DNA of 64,000 bases from DASQJL01 sp036380835 (GTDB lineage Bacteria > Eisenbacteria > RBG-16-71-46 > SZUA-252): positions 1-64,000 of the forward strand of contig DASVDZ010000017.1 in assembly GCA_036380835.1 (NCBI GenBank), given 5' to 3'. The translations under genes and the position numbers were made by a program. Every line of letters starts with the position of its first letter. Position 1 is the stretch's first letter. Of this stretch, positions 26,940-35,187 are shown in pieces. A model generated the notes under the pieces. That model did not search any database, was not told the origin of the DNA, and saw only the letters and a program-made list of their open reading frames with translations.

Positions 26940-27221
26940 CTGGCCATTACCCGCATCAACCAATTCGAAGCGAAGCCTTCGATGGAGGAGAAGTTGTATT
27001 CGTTCCTGAACTCCGTGATCTCGATCATCGAGGACTGTCCGGGCTGCATCTCGTGCAAGCTCCTGCGCGGCATCGAGAACCCCGCGTCCCTCGCCATCAT
27101 CGAAGAGTGGGAGAGCGTGGAGGCGCACCGGGCGGCGGCGAGCGCGATTCCGCCGGCCAAGATGGCCGAGGCCGTCGCGTTGTTCGCCAGGCCCCCGGTG
27201 GGCGTCTATTACCGGGACTGA
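26940..27221 (+). CDS. Antibiotic-biosynthesis-monooxygenase (ABM) fold protein, likely CTG start
   Basis: A small ABM-fold (dimeric alpha/beta-barrel) protein. The first in-frame ATG, at 26982, would remove the opening strand of the fold. Reading upstream in frame gives AITRINQFEAKPSMEEKL, exactly the strand-plus-helix expected at the start of the family. The only initiator-like codon there is CTG at 26940, 6 nt after GGGAGG. With that start the protein has 93 residues and ends with ARPPVGVYYRD. ABM proteins include quinol monooxygenases and haem-degrading enzymes; no haem ligand is evident. If CTG is not used, the protein is a 79-residue truncated form from 26982. Confidence 0.7.
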   Translation: MAITRINQFEAKPSMEEKLYSFLNSVISIIEDCPGCISCKLLRGIENPASLAIIEEWESVEAHRAAASAIPPAKMAEAVALFARPPVGVYYRD

Positions 27222-27227
27222 GGTCGC

Positions 27228-27623
27228 ATGGCCGTTCGGATCGTTCGGTTGGGTACGGCGAGGGCACGAGACGAGGGGCTCCGAATCGGGACGGTGCGGC
27301 GCCCACCGCGCGGCGTCCCGAAGTCGGAGTTCGCGTCGGGCAATTGGTACGACGTCTGGCTCCCGAACCTCTCCCCCGCCGCGGACACGGTCAAGCTGGG
27401 GCTGGCCAGTGAATCGCCGCGCCAGTGGGCCGCGTTCGTCAGGCGCTTCCGCGCCGAGATGGCGCGCCCGGAGCCGAGCCGCGTCCTCGACCTCCTGGCC
27501 GCCCTCTCGCACGGGACGAACTTCTCGGTCGGCTGCTACTGCGAGGACGAGTCGCGCTGCCATCGGTCCGTTCTGCGACAGCTGCTGCTCGATCGAGGGG
27601 CGAAGCTCCACGAGGGCCGCTGA
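27228..27623 (+). CDS. DUF488 family protein
   Basis: 131 residues. The protein has the DUF488 pattern: IVRLGTARARDEGLRIGTVRRPPRGVPK at the start, GNWYDVWLPNLSP in the middle and the conserved SVGCYCEDESRCHRSVL near the end, with three cysteines and two histidine/arginine positions that could form a metal or active site. The function of the family is not established. It begins 6 nt after the ABM gene and ends 1 nt before the next start, so they form a tight operon. Confidence 0.85.
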   Translation: MAVRIVRLGTARARDEGLRIGTVRRPPRGVPKSEFASGNWYDVWLPNLSPAADTVKLGLASESPRQWAAFVRRFRAEMARPEPSRVLDLLAALSHGTNFSVGCYCEDESRCHRSVLRQLLLDRGAKLHEGR

Positions 27624-27624
27624 C

Positions 27625-28089
27625 GTGAGTCCTCGAGGCTCCATCGTCGAGCTGATCCGGAAGGCGCCGGTCCTCGGCACGCTCTTCGTTCTCTCGTTCG
27701 TGAACTGGCTCGTGTGGGCCGCCTTCTCCGACCATCTGGGCGGCGACGCGCTCGGGACGTTGCCCTCGGAGGTCGGGTTCGTCGTGACCAGCCACGGCGG
27801 CTATCGAGCCGTCTCCGAGCGCGACTGGATGTTCAGCCTGTTCTACAGCGGGGCCACGCTCCTGCTCACGCCCCCGATCTGGATCGCGGTCGTGGCGCGC
27901 ACGTTCGCCGGGACGGTGAGGCGGGCGAGATCGTACGTTCGCCTTCCGCTCCTCGGATTCGCGATCGTCTGGTGCGTCGGGTGGTATTGGTTCATCGGCG
28001 GCGCGATGGTGCACTCGCTCTCCGATTGGAAGAAGCTCGAGCCGCCCCGCGTGACCGTCCCGGAGGATCGCCGGAACGTCGCCCGATAG
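27625..28089 (+). CDS. Membrane protein, unknown function
   Basis: 154 residues from GTG 27625, directly after the DUF488 stop codon. Three membrane segments are visible: VLGTLFVLSFVNWLVWAAF, LFYSGATLLLTPPIWIAVVA and PLLGFAIVWCVGWYWFIGGA. Between the first two lies a soluble loop of about 45 residues. No family is recognised. The longer open frame upstream overlaps the DUF488 gene and is not real. Confidence 0.55.
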   Translation: MSPRGSIVELIRKAPVLGTLFVLSFVNWLVWAAFSDHLGGDALGTLPSEVGFVVTSHGGYRAVSERDWMFSLFYSGATLLLTPPIWIAVVARTFAGTVRRARSYVRLPLLGFAIVWCVGWYWFIGGAMVHSLSDWKKLEPPRVTVPEDRRNVAR

Positions 28090-28170
28090 CGCCTGGGGCC
28101 GTCGTGGGGCTGGTCAAGCGGTGGCGCGCGTCGTAGGCTCTTCGTCTCGCGAGACCGGAGGAGGAGCGCG

Positions 28171-28833
28171 ATGGGCAAGCTGAGGTTCAACATCACCATG
28201 ACCCTCGACGGCTATGTCGCGGGGCCCCGCCAGAGCGTGGAGAACCCGCTCGGCGAAGGCGGCGACCGGATCCACGAATGGGTCTATCGGCTGAAGAGCT
28301 TCCGGGAGATGCACGGCGACGCGGCGGGAGGCGAGACCGGGACGAACGACGACGTCCTTCGCTCGATGTTCCAGAACTTGGGCGCGACCATCATGGGGCG
28401 GAACATGTTCGGCGGAGGACCCGGCCCCTGGAAGAAGGAGGCGTGGAACGGCTGGTGGGGGGACGACCCTCCTTATCACACGCCGGTGTTCGTGCTCACG
28501 CATCACGCGCGCGACCCGTTGGCGATGAAGGGAGGCACGACCTTCCACTTCGTCACCGACGGGATCGAATCGGCGCTGGCGCAGGCGAAGGAGGCGGCGC
28601 GAGGCAAGGACGTGATGCTCGGCGGCGGGGCCCACGCCGCCCGTCAGTATCTCGCGGCGGGACTGATCGACGAGATGGATCTCCATCTCGTCCCCGTCCT
28701 CCTCGGCGGCGGGGAACGCCTCTTCGACGGCCTTCGAGGCTCCGACGTGAAGCTCGCTCTCGTCGAGACGATCACGGCGCCCGACGTCACGCATCTCAAG
28801 TACCGGGTCCAGGGAGGGAGCCATGCCGATTGA
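28171..28833 (+). CDS. Dihydrofolate-reductase-like protein (RibD C-terminal family)
   Basis: 220 residues, with GGAGGAG before the ATG. KLRFNITMTLDGYVAGPRQS is the standard start of this family, GATIMGRNMFGGGPGPW the dinucleotide-binding segment, and DVMLGGGAHAARQYLAAGLIDEMDLHLVPVLLGGGERLF the C-terminal signature. Members reduce riboflavin or pteridine precursors or unknown substrates with NADPH. No riboflavin genes are nearby, so it is a stand-alone member with unknown substrate. It overlaps the STAS-like gene by 11 nt. Confidence 0.88.
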   Translation: MGKLRFNITMTLDGYVAGPRQSVENPLGEGGDRIHEWVYRLKSFREMHGDAAGGETGTNDDVLRSMFQNLGATIMGRNMFGGGPGPWKKEAWNGWWGDDPPYHTPVFVLTHHARDPLAMKGGTTFHFVTDGIESALAQAKEAARGKDVMLGGGAHAARQYLAAGLIDEMDLHLVPVLLGGGERLFDGLRGSDVKLALVETITAPDVTHLKYRVQGGSHAD

Positions 28834-29224
28834 GTACCACATCGACCATTCGCGGCGATTGGTCGTCGCGCGAGGGCGCGGCACGGTGACCAGCCCGGAC
28901 ATCTTCGGGTACCAGCGCGAGGTGTGGTCCCGAGCCGACGTCGTCGGCTACGACGAGTTGGTGGACATGTCCGACGTGGCCGAAATCGTCGCCGGCAACC
29001 CCGTGGGCGACAATCTTCGGGCTCTGGCGGCCGAGTCCGCCTCGACGGACCCCGAGGGGATCCCGACGAAATTCGCGATCGTCGCCGGCGAGGAGCTGGC
29101 CTTCGGCCTGGGACGCATGTACCAGGCGTATCGCGCGCTCGACCCGCGGAGCACGAAGCGGATCGAGGTGTTCCGCACCCTGCCCGAGGCGCTCGCGTTC
29201 CTCGGGGTCGAGAGCCTCTCCTGA
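28823..29224 (+). CDS. STAS/SpoIIAA-like protein
   Basis: 133 residues, overlapping the preceding gene, with AGGGAGG 5-6 nt before the ATG. The order YHIDHSRRLVVARGRGTVTSPDIFGY then YDELVDMSDVAEIV then KFAIVAGEELAFGLGRMYQAY fits the SpoIIAA-like (CRAL-TRIO/STAS-related) domain. The phosphorylatable Ser of real anti-anti-sigma factors is not obvious: the equivalent site reads VDMSDVAE. A partner-switch role is possible but unproven. The nearest RsbU/RsbW-like genes are 10 kb away. Confidence 0.65.
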   Translation: MPIEYHIDHSRRLVVARGRGTVTSPDIFGYQREVWSRADVVGYDELVDMSDVAEIVAGNPVGDNLRALAAESASTDPEGIPTKFAIVAGEELAFGLGRMYQAYRALDPRSTKRIEVFRTLPEALAFLGVESLS

Positions 29225-29244
29225 CCTCGCCGAACCACGCGGTG

Positions 29245-29790
29245 ATGGTTCTCTGGGAGGTCTGGCTCGTCAGCTGGCTCCTCGCGGCGATCTGGTCGTC
29301 CCGGACCGTCATCCATCAGCCAGTGGCCGAGCGCCTCCTCCACACCACGATCATCGCGGCCGGGACGATCCTGCTCTTCGCCAGCCCGAGGGCCCTCGGC
29401 CCCCTGCTCGAGCCGCTCTTCCCCGAGCCCGTATGGCTCGGCTGGGCCGCCGTGGCGCTGGCGTTCCTCGGCTTCGCCTACTCATGGTGGGCGCGGCTCC
29501 ACCTGGGCCGCCTCTGGAGCGGCACGGTGACGTTGAAGCAGGATCACGCGATCGTCCGATCGGGCCCCTACGCCATCACCCGGCACCCGATCTACACCGG
29601 GCTCCTCGCGGCCCTCATCGGAACGGCGGTGATCCGGGACGCGGGAGCCGCCCTCCTCGGCCTCCTGGTCCTGCTCGTCGGCCTCGTCATCAAGCTGCGC
29701 CAGGAAGAGCGCCTGTTGATCGCGCACTTCGGCCCCGCCTACCGGGACTACCAGGCGCAGGTGCGGGCGCTCGTCCCAGGGGTTTGGTGA
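29245..29790 (+). CDS. Isoprenylcysteine methyltransferase-like membrane protein
   Basis: About 181 residues, starting at ATG 29245 or the GTG just before it. Four to five membrane segments and the C-terminal motif SGPYAITRHPIYTGLLAALIGTA, followed by EERLLIAHFGPAYRDYQAQVRALVPGVW, are diagnostic of the ICMT/PEMT-like family. These integral proteins methylate small hydrophobic substrates or lipids with S-adenosylmethionine, whose contacts include the HPxY motif seen here. The bacterial substrate is unknown. Confidence 0.85.
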   Translation: MVLWEVWLVSWLLAAIWSSRTVIHQPVAERLLHTTIIAAGTILLFASPRALGPLLEPLFPEPVWLGWAAVALAFLGFAYSWWARLHLGRLWSGTVTLKQDHAIVRSGPYAITRHPIYTGLLAALIGTAVIRDAGAALLGLLVLLVGLVIKLRQEERLLIAHFGPAYRDYQAQVRALVPGVW

Positions 29791-29809
29791 TCCCAGCGCG
29801 CGACCACGC

Positions 29810-30436
<627 letters not shown>

Positions 30437-30447
30437 TCGCCCCGGCG

Positions 30448-31338
30448 TCAGATCTTCCCCGGCCAATCGGCGCCGCGGCGCGAGAACCAGGCGCGCAGCG
30501 CCTCCACGAGATCGGGCGGAAGCGGTCCCGCCTCGACCGCCGACGCCGCGGCCCTGAGGTGCGCGACCGATCGCGAGCCGACGATGGCCGCGCTGACGCC
30601 GGGCTGGAACGCGGCGAACCGGATCGCGACGTCGAGCGGCGGCAGGCCGCGCCGATCCACGTCGAGCGCCGCCCACCGCTCGCGGTAGCCGCGCGCCGCC
30701 TCGTCGTCCGCGGGGGGCGCCCCGTCCCGCCACGGGGCGTTCGCGAGCGGGCGCTTCGCGATGACGCCCATGCCTCGCGCCGCGGCCCGCTCCAAGACTC
30801 CGTCACGGAGCGAGGCCTGGTCGAGCAGGCTCACGGAGCATTGGACCGAGCCGAACGCTCCCGACGCGACGGCCCACGCGAGCGCCTCCCCCTCGCCGGA
30901 GTAGGCGGCCACGCGGATCTTGCCCGCGTCCCGCGCCGCGACGAGGGCGCCCACCACGTCGCCCCGACGCAGCGTCTCGATCGGGCAGGAGTGGAGGTGC
31001 GCCACGTCGATCACGTCGGTCCGCATGACGCGGAGCGCGAGGTCGATTCCGGCCCCAATGCACGGTCCGGTCCAGTCCTCGAACCCGGGCACGCCGTAGC
31101 CAACCTTGGTCGAGAGGACGATCTCGCGCCGGCGGGCGGCCAGATGGCGGCCGATCCGCTCCTCGGAGAGTCCGTACGATCGAGCGGTGTCGACCAGCGT
31201 GACGCCGAGGTCGAGGACGCCGTGGAGGAGGCGCCCGGCCGCGTCGTCGTCGAGCGCGGGATCGCCCGCGACGGCGGCTCCGTAGCCGAGCGCGGAGACG
31301 CGGAGGCCGCTCCCGCCGAACGGTCGGAGCGGGATCAC
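30448..31338 (-). CDS. Aldo/keto reductase
   Basis: 296 residues from GTG 31338, overlapping the stop of the glucanotransferase gene by 4 nt. The tetrad is visible: Asp and Tyr in VDTARSYGLSE, Lys in LSTKVGYG, and His in VAHLHSCP. The NADPH-binding end reads ECP-like GSRSVAHLRAAAS. It resembles the L-galactose/L-fucose dehydrogenase-like branch by its opening PLRPFGGSGLRVSALGYGAA. The overlap with malQ suggests a sugar or sugar-derived aldehyde as substrate, which is inference. Confidence 0.88.
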   Translation of the reverse strand: MIPLRPFGGSGLRVSALGYGAAVAGDPALDDDAAGRLLHGVLDLGVTLVDTARSYGLSEERIGRHLAARRREIVLSTKVGYGVPGFEDWTGPCIGAGIDLALRVMRTDVIDVAHLHSCPIETLRRGDVVGALVAARDAGKIRVAAYSGEGEALAWAVASGAFGSVQCSVSLLDQASLRDGVLERAAARGMGVIAKRPLANAPWRDGAPPADDEAARGYRERWAALDVDRRGLPPLDVAIRFAAFQPGVSAAIVGSRSVAHLRAAASAVEAGPLPPDLVEALRAWFSRRGADWPGKI

Positions 31339-32843
31339 GCGGGCCGCGCTCGCCCGCTCAGCTCGGCGAGTCGCCGGAGCCGGGCCGCGCACTCCGGCGT
31401 CAGCGCCCCAGGCGGCACGCGGAACGCCCAGTTCCCCTCGGCGCGCGCCGGGAGATTCATCCGCGCCTCGCTTCCCAGCTCGAGCGGATCCTGGACCGGG
31501 ACGATCGCGCGCTCGGCGGCCGAGACGTAGAGCGCCCGGATCATCGCCCACGCGACGTCGCGCGCCGCGCCCCCGACGTAGTCGAGCACCGCCTCCCGCG
31601 CCGCGGCGCCGCGCCCCGCGAACCATCCGAGCGCCGTGTCGTTGTCGTGGGTTCCCGTGTAGGCGACGCAGCGCTCGGGATAGCGATGCGGCGCGTGCTG
31701 GCTGTCCCACGAGTCGAATCCGAACTGGAGGACGCGCATGCCGGGAAGCCCCGTGTCGCGGAGCAGCTCCGGCACGTCGGGCGTCACCTCACCCAGGTCC
31801 TCCGCGACGAGCGGAAGATCGCCGAGCGCGGCGCGGAGCGCGTCGAAGAGCCGCATCCGCGGACCCGGAACCCAGTGCCCGCGTTCGGCCGTCTCGTCGC
31901 CCGCGGGGATCGACCAGTAGGAGGCGAAGCCGCGGAAGTGGTCGATGCGGAGCAGGTCGCACCTCGCCCCCTCGGCGCGAACGCGCCGGATCCACCACGC
32001 GAATCCGTCCGCCTCCATCCGGTCCCAGCGGTAGAGCGGGTTCCCCCAAAGCTGGCCGGTCTCGCTGAAGTAGTCGGGCGGAACGCCGGCCACGGCGATC
32101 GGGCGGAGGTCGTCGTCGAGCTGGAAGAGGCTCGGATCCACCCAGACGTCGGCGCTGTCGAGCGCCACGTAGATCGGCGCGTCGCCGAGGATCCGGATGC
32201 CGCGCCGCGCCGCCTCCCCGCGCACCCGGCTCCACTGGCGCGCGAAGAGGAACTGCACGTAGACGTGGAACTCGATCTCTTCGGCGAGATCCTTCGCCGC
32301 GCGCGCGAGGGCTGAGGGCTCCCGCCGTTTGAGATCGGGCGGCCAGTCGTGCCATGCCGCGCTCCCGTGGCGCTCCTTGAGCGCCGCGAAGAGCGCCCAG
32401 TCCGCGAGCCAGCCGGCCCGCTCGGGCGCGGCGCGAAAGGCGTCGAGCGCCGCGCGGGCTCCGGAGCCGCCTCCGCTCGCGCGGAACTCCTCGAACGATC
32501 GACGCAGGATCCGCCCCTTCCAATCGATCGCGGCGTCGAACGCCACGCGCCCGCCGGAGGCGGCCGGCGCGCCGTCGAGCGACGCGGCGGGAAGGAGCCC
32601 CTCCGCGACGAGCAGGTCGGGGGCGATCAGGAGCGGATTCCCGGCGAACGCGGACAGCCCCACGTACGGGGAGTTCCCGTAGCCCGTCGGCCCGAGCGGG
32701 AGGACCTGCCAGACGCTCTGGCCGGCCGCCGCGGCCCAATCCAGGAAGCGATCGGCCTCCGGGCCGAGGTCGCCGATTCCGTACGGACCGGGGAGCGACG
32801 TCGGGTGCAGAATGATGCCGGCCGAGCGGGCGGTCACCGGCAC
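31335..32843 (-). CDS. malQ: 4-alpha-glucanotransferase (amylomaltase)
   Basis: 502 residues, the usual GH77 size, opening with RSAGIILHPTSLPGPYGIGDLG, typical of bacterial MalQ. The catalytic residues are in place: nucleophile Asp in LLRIDHFRGFA, acid Glu in LVAEDLGEVT, and stabilising Asp in YTGTHDNDTALGWF. It transfers alpha-1,4-glucan chains, lengthening short maltodextrins so that phosphorylase can use them and releasing glucose. It is divergent from alpha-glucan phosphorylase, its classic partner, across an 86-bp gap, so the two are likely coregulated. Confidence 0.96.
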   Translation of the reverse strand: MPVTARSAGIILHPTSLPGPYGIGDLGPEADRFLDWAAAAGQSVWQVLPLGPTGYGNSPYVGLSAFAGNPLLIAPDLLVAEGLLPAASLDGAPAASGGRVAFDAAIDWKGRILRRSFEEFRASGGGSGARAALDAFRAAPERAGWLADWALFAALKERHGSAAWHDWPPDLKRREPSALARAAKDLAEEIEFHVYVQFLFARQWSRVRGEAARRGIRILGDAPIYVALDSADVWVDPSLFQLDDDLRPIAVAGVPPDYFSETGQLWGNPLYRWDRMEADGFAWWIRRVRAEGARCDLLRIDHFRGFASYWSIPAGDETAERGHWVPGPRMRLFDALRAALGDLPLVAEDLGEVTPDVPELLRDTGLPGMRVLQFGFDSWDSQHAPHRYPERCVAYTGTHDNDTALGWFAGRGAAAREAVLDYVGGAARDVAWAMIRALYVSAAERAIVPVQDPLELGSEARMNLPARAEGNWAFRVPPGALTPECAARLRRLAELSGRARPA

Positions 32844-32929
32844 CGCCCGCTCGCGACAAGAAAACGCTTCGCCCGGGGCATACGCTTAGTTTACAAGCAA
32901 TGGGTGCACGGTGACCACGATGCCTCTCG
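32844..32929. promoter_or_regulatory. Divergent control region of malQ and alpha-glucan phosphorylase
   Basis: An 86-bp gap between the two maltodextrin genes contains the only AT-rich stretch nearby, about 32880-32902. It includes an imperfect dyad with outer arms GCTT and AAGC around AGTTTAC. No perfect operator or promoter hexamer pair can be named. A regulator of maltodextrin genes would be expected to bind here. Confidence 0.35.
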
Positions 32930-35137
32930 ATGCAGAACGAGGGGCGGGGGGATGATTCGTTGACCCCGTTCCCTCCCCTTCCGTCCCCGCTCGGCCGCCT
33001 GGCCGAGCTGGCCCAGAACATCTGGTGGAGCTGGAACGCCGACGCCCGCGAGCTCTTCCGGCGCCTCGACGCGGCCCTCTGGCGCGAGACGCGGCACAAT
33101 CCGGTCCGCCTGCTCCAGGAGATCTCCCCCGAGCGCCTCGAGGAGGCGGCGCACGACCGCGAGCTGCTCCGCCTCTACGAGACCGTGATCGCCGCCTTCG
33201 ACCGCGCGCTCATGGGACGGGAGAGCTGGTGTTCTCTCGCGCATCCCGATCTCGCCTCGGGGCTCGTCGGCTTCTTCTCCGCGGAGTACGGGCTTCACAA
33301 CTCGCTCCCGCTCTACGCGGGCGGGCTCGGCGTGCTGGCGGGCGACATCGCGAAGGAGGCGAGCGACCTCGGCATCCCGATGGTCGGGATCGGGTTCATG
33401 TACCCGCAGGGATACTTCCGCCAGCGCGTGAACGCCGAGGGGCGCCAGGAAGAGGTGTACGAGCAGATCGACCGCGCCCGCGTGCCGGTCGAGCGCGTCA
33501 TGGCCAACGACGGTGGATTGCTCTCGGTGCCGCTCGCGTTCCCCGACCGCGTCGTGCACGTCGCCGCCTGGCGGGTTCGCATCGGCTGCACCACGATCTA
33601 CCTCCTCGACACCGACATCGACGAGAATGCGCCCTGGGACCGCCAGCTGACGGGGCGTCTCTACGGCGGCGACCAGAACGTCCGCATTCTCCAGGAGATC
33701 GTCCTGGGGATCGGCGGCGTCCGGCTCCTGCGCGCCCTCGAGCTGGGCCCGACGGTCTGGCACGGGAACGAGGGACACACGGCGTTCATGATGCTCGAGC
33801 GGGCGCGGGAGCACCTCGAGGCCGGGCTCGGATTCGACGAGGCGGTGGAGATCGTGCGCGCGAACACGATCTTCACCACCCACACGCCGGTGTCCGCGGG
33901 GCACGACGCGTTCCCCTTCTCGGTCGTCGAGTCGCAGCTGTCGCACATCGACGGATTCGGCCGCTGGCTCGACGCGGAGCGCGCGCGCCTCCTCGGGCTC
34001 GCGTCGCACGACGCCGGCGGGGGCGCCGCGTTCAACATGACGGTCCTCGCCATGCGGCTCTCGGGGCGCGTGAACGCGGTGAGCCGCCGCCACGGCGAGG
34101 TCTCGCGCGCGATGTGGGCGCCGCTCTGGCCCGGCATCCCGGCGGACCGGATCCCGATCCGCGCGATCACGAACGGCGTGCACGTTCCGACGTGGATCGG
34201 ACCGATGGCCGACCGGATGCACCGCTCGCGCCTCGGCGAGACTTGGATGGAACACCACGACGATCCCGCGCTCTGGACCCGGGCCGACGCGATCCCCGAC
34301 GAGATCCTCTGGCAGATGCGGCGCGACCAGAAGGCGGGGCTTTTCCAGTACCTCCGCGATCGGACGCGCGGCCGCTGGTCCGAGGACCGGATCGATCCCG
34401 GGCAGACGGTCGCGTTCGGCTCGCTCTTCGATCGGGAGGCGTTCACGATCGCCTTCGCGCGGCGCTTCGCGACCTACAAGCGCGCCGACCTCATCCTGCG
34501 CGATCCGGAGCGCTTGAGGCGGATCGTCACCAACCCCCGGCGGCCGGTGCAGATCGTCTTCGCCGGTAAGGCGCACCCGGCGGACGAGCACGGCAAGCAG
34601 CTCCTGCAGTCGGTCTACCACGCCGCGCGCGATCCGGCGTTCGCGGGGCGGATCGCCGTACTCGAGGACTACGACATGCACGCGGCCCACTGGCTCGTCG
34701 AGGGAGTCGACCTCTGGCTCAACAACCCGCGCGCGCCGCTGGAGGCGAGCGGCACGAGCGGCATGAAGGCCGGAGTGAACGGCGTCCCCAGCCTCAGCAT
34801 CCTCGACGGATGGTGGGTGGAGGGCTTCGACGGCGGGAACGGCTGGGCGTTCGGCGACCCGGCCGGGACCGAGCCCGCTCCCGCGGGGGACCCGGCCGCG
34901 GACGCGCGGGACGCCGAGGCGCTCTACCACGCGCTCGAGACGGTCGTCGTGCCGCTCTTCTACCAGCGGACCGCCGACGGGATTCCGCGCGCGTGGCTCC
35001 GCGTCGTGCGCCACGCCATCCAGACCATCACGCCGGCCTTCTCGGCGCGACGCATGATGAAGGAGTACGTCGCGCAGATGTACGTTCCGGCGCTCCGAGC
35101 CGTGGCCGGAGAGGTCTCGGGACCCCGGACCGCCTGA
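32930..35137 (+). CDS. glgP: Alpha-glucan phosphorylase (GlgP family with DUF3417 start)
   Basis: 735 residues. The N-terminus LGRLAELAQNIWWSWNADAREL is the DUF3417-type start of the short bacterial alpha-glucan phosphorylases. The active centre includes GLGVLAGDIAKEASDLGIPM and, near the end, EASGTSGMKAGVNGVPSLSI, where the Lys holds pyridoxal phosphate. It removes glucose-1-phosphate from maltodextrin or glycogen ends. With the divergent malQ it forms the cytoplasmic maltodextrin route. ATG 32930 and the in-frame TTG 32960 are both possible starts. Confidence 0.93.
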   Translation: MQNEGRGDDSLTPFPPLPSPLGRLAELAQNIWWSWNADARELFRRLDAALWRETRHNPVRLLQEISPERLEEAAHDRELLRLYETVIAAFDRALMGRESWCSLAHPDLASGLVGFFSAEYGLHNSLPLYAGGLGVLAGDIAKEASDLGIPMVGIGFMYPQGYFRQRVNAEGRQEEVYEQIDRARVPVERVMANDGGLLSVPLAFPDRVVHVAAWRVRIGCTTIYLLDTDIDENAPWDRQLTGRLYGGDQNVRILQEIVLGIGGVRLLRALELGPTVWHGNEGHTAFMMLERAREHLEAGLGFDEAVEIVRANTIFTTHTPVSAGHDAFPFSVVESQLSHIDGFGRWLDAERARLLGLASHDAGGGAAFNMTVLAMRLSGRVNAVSRRHGEVSRAMWAPLWPGIPADRIPIRAITNGVHVPTWIGPMADRMHRSRLGETWMEHHDDPALWTRADAIPDEILWQMRRDQKAGLFQYLRDRTRGRWSEDRIDPGQTVAFGSLFDREAFTIAFARRFATYKRADLILRDPERLRRIVTNPRRPVQIVFAGKAHPADEHGKQLLQSVYHAARDPAFAGRIAVLEDYDMHAAHWLVEGVDLWLNNPRAPLEASGTSGMKAGVNGVPSLSILDGWWVEGFDGGNGWAFGDPAGTEPAPAGDPAADARDAEALYHALETVVVPLFYQRTADGIPRAWLRVVRHAIQTITPAFSARRMMKEYVAQMYVPALRAVAGEVSGPRTA

Positions 35138-35172
35138 CCGCCGCGGCGGCCCCCGCGGCCCCCGTTTTGGGG

Positions 35173-35178
35173 TAGAGT
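35173..35178 (+). promoter_or_regulatory. Candidate leaderless -10 box (TAGAGT)
   Basis: TAGAGT in the context GGGGTAGAGT lies 9 nt before ATG 35188 with only pyrimidines in between, so there is no ribosome binding site. No -35 hexamer is seen. Confidence 0.5.
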
Positions 35179-35187
35179 TTCCCCCTC

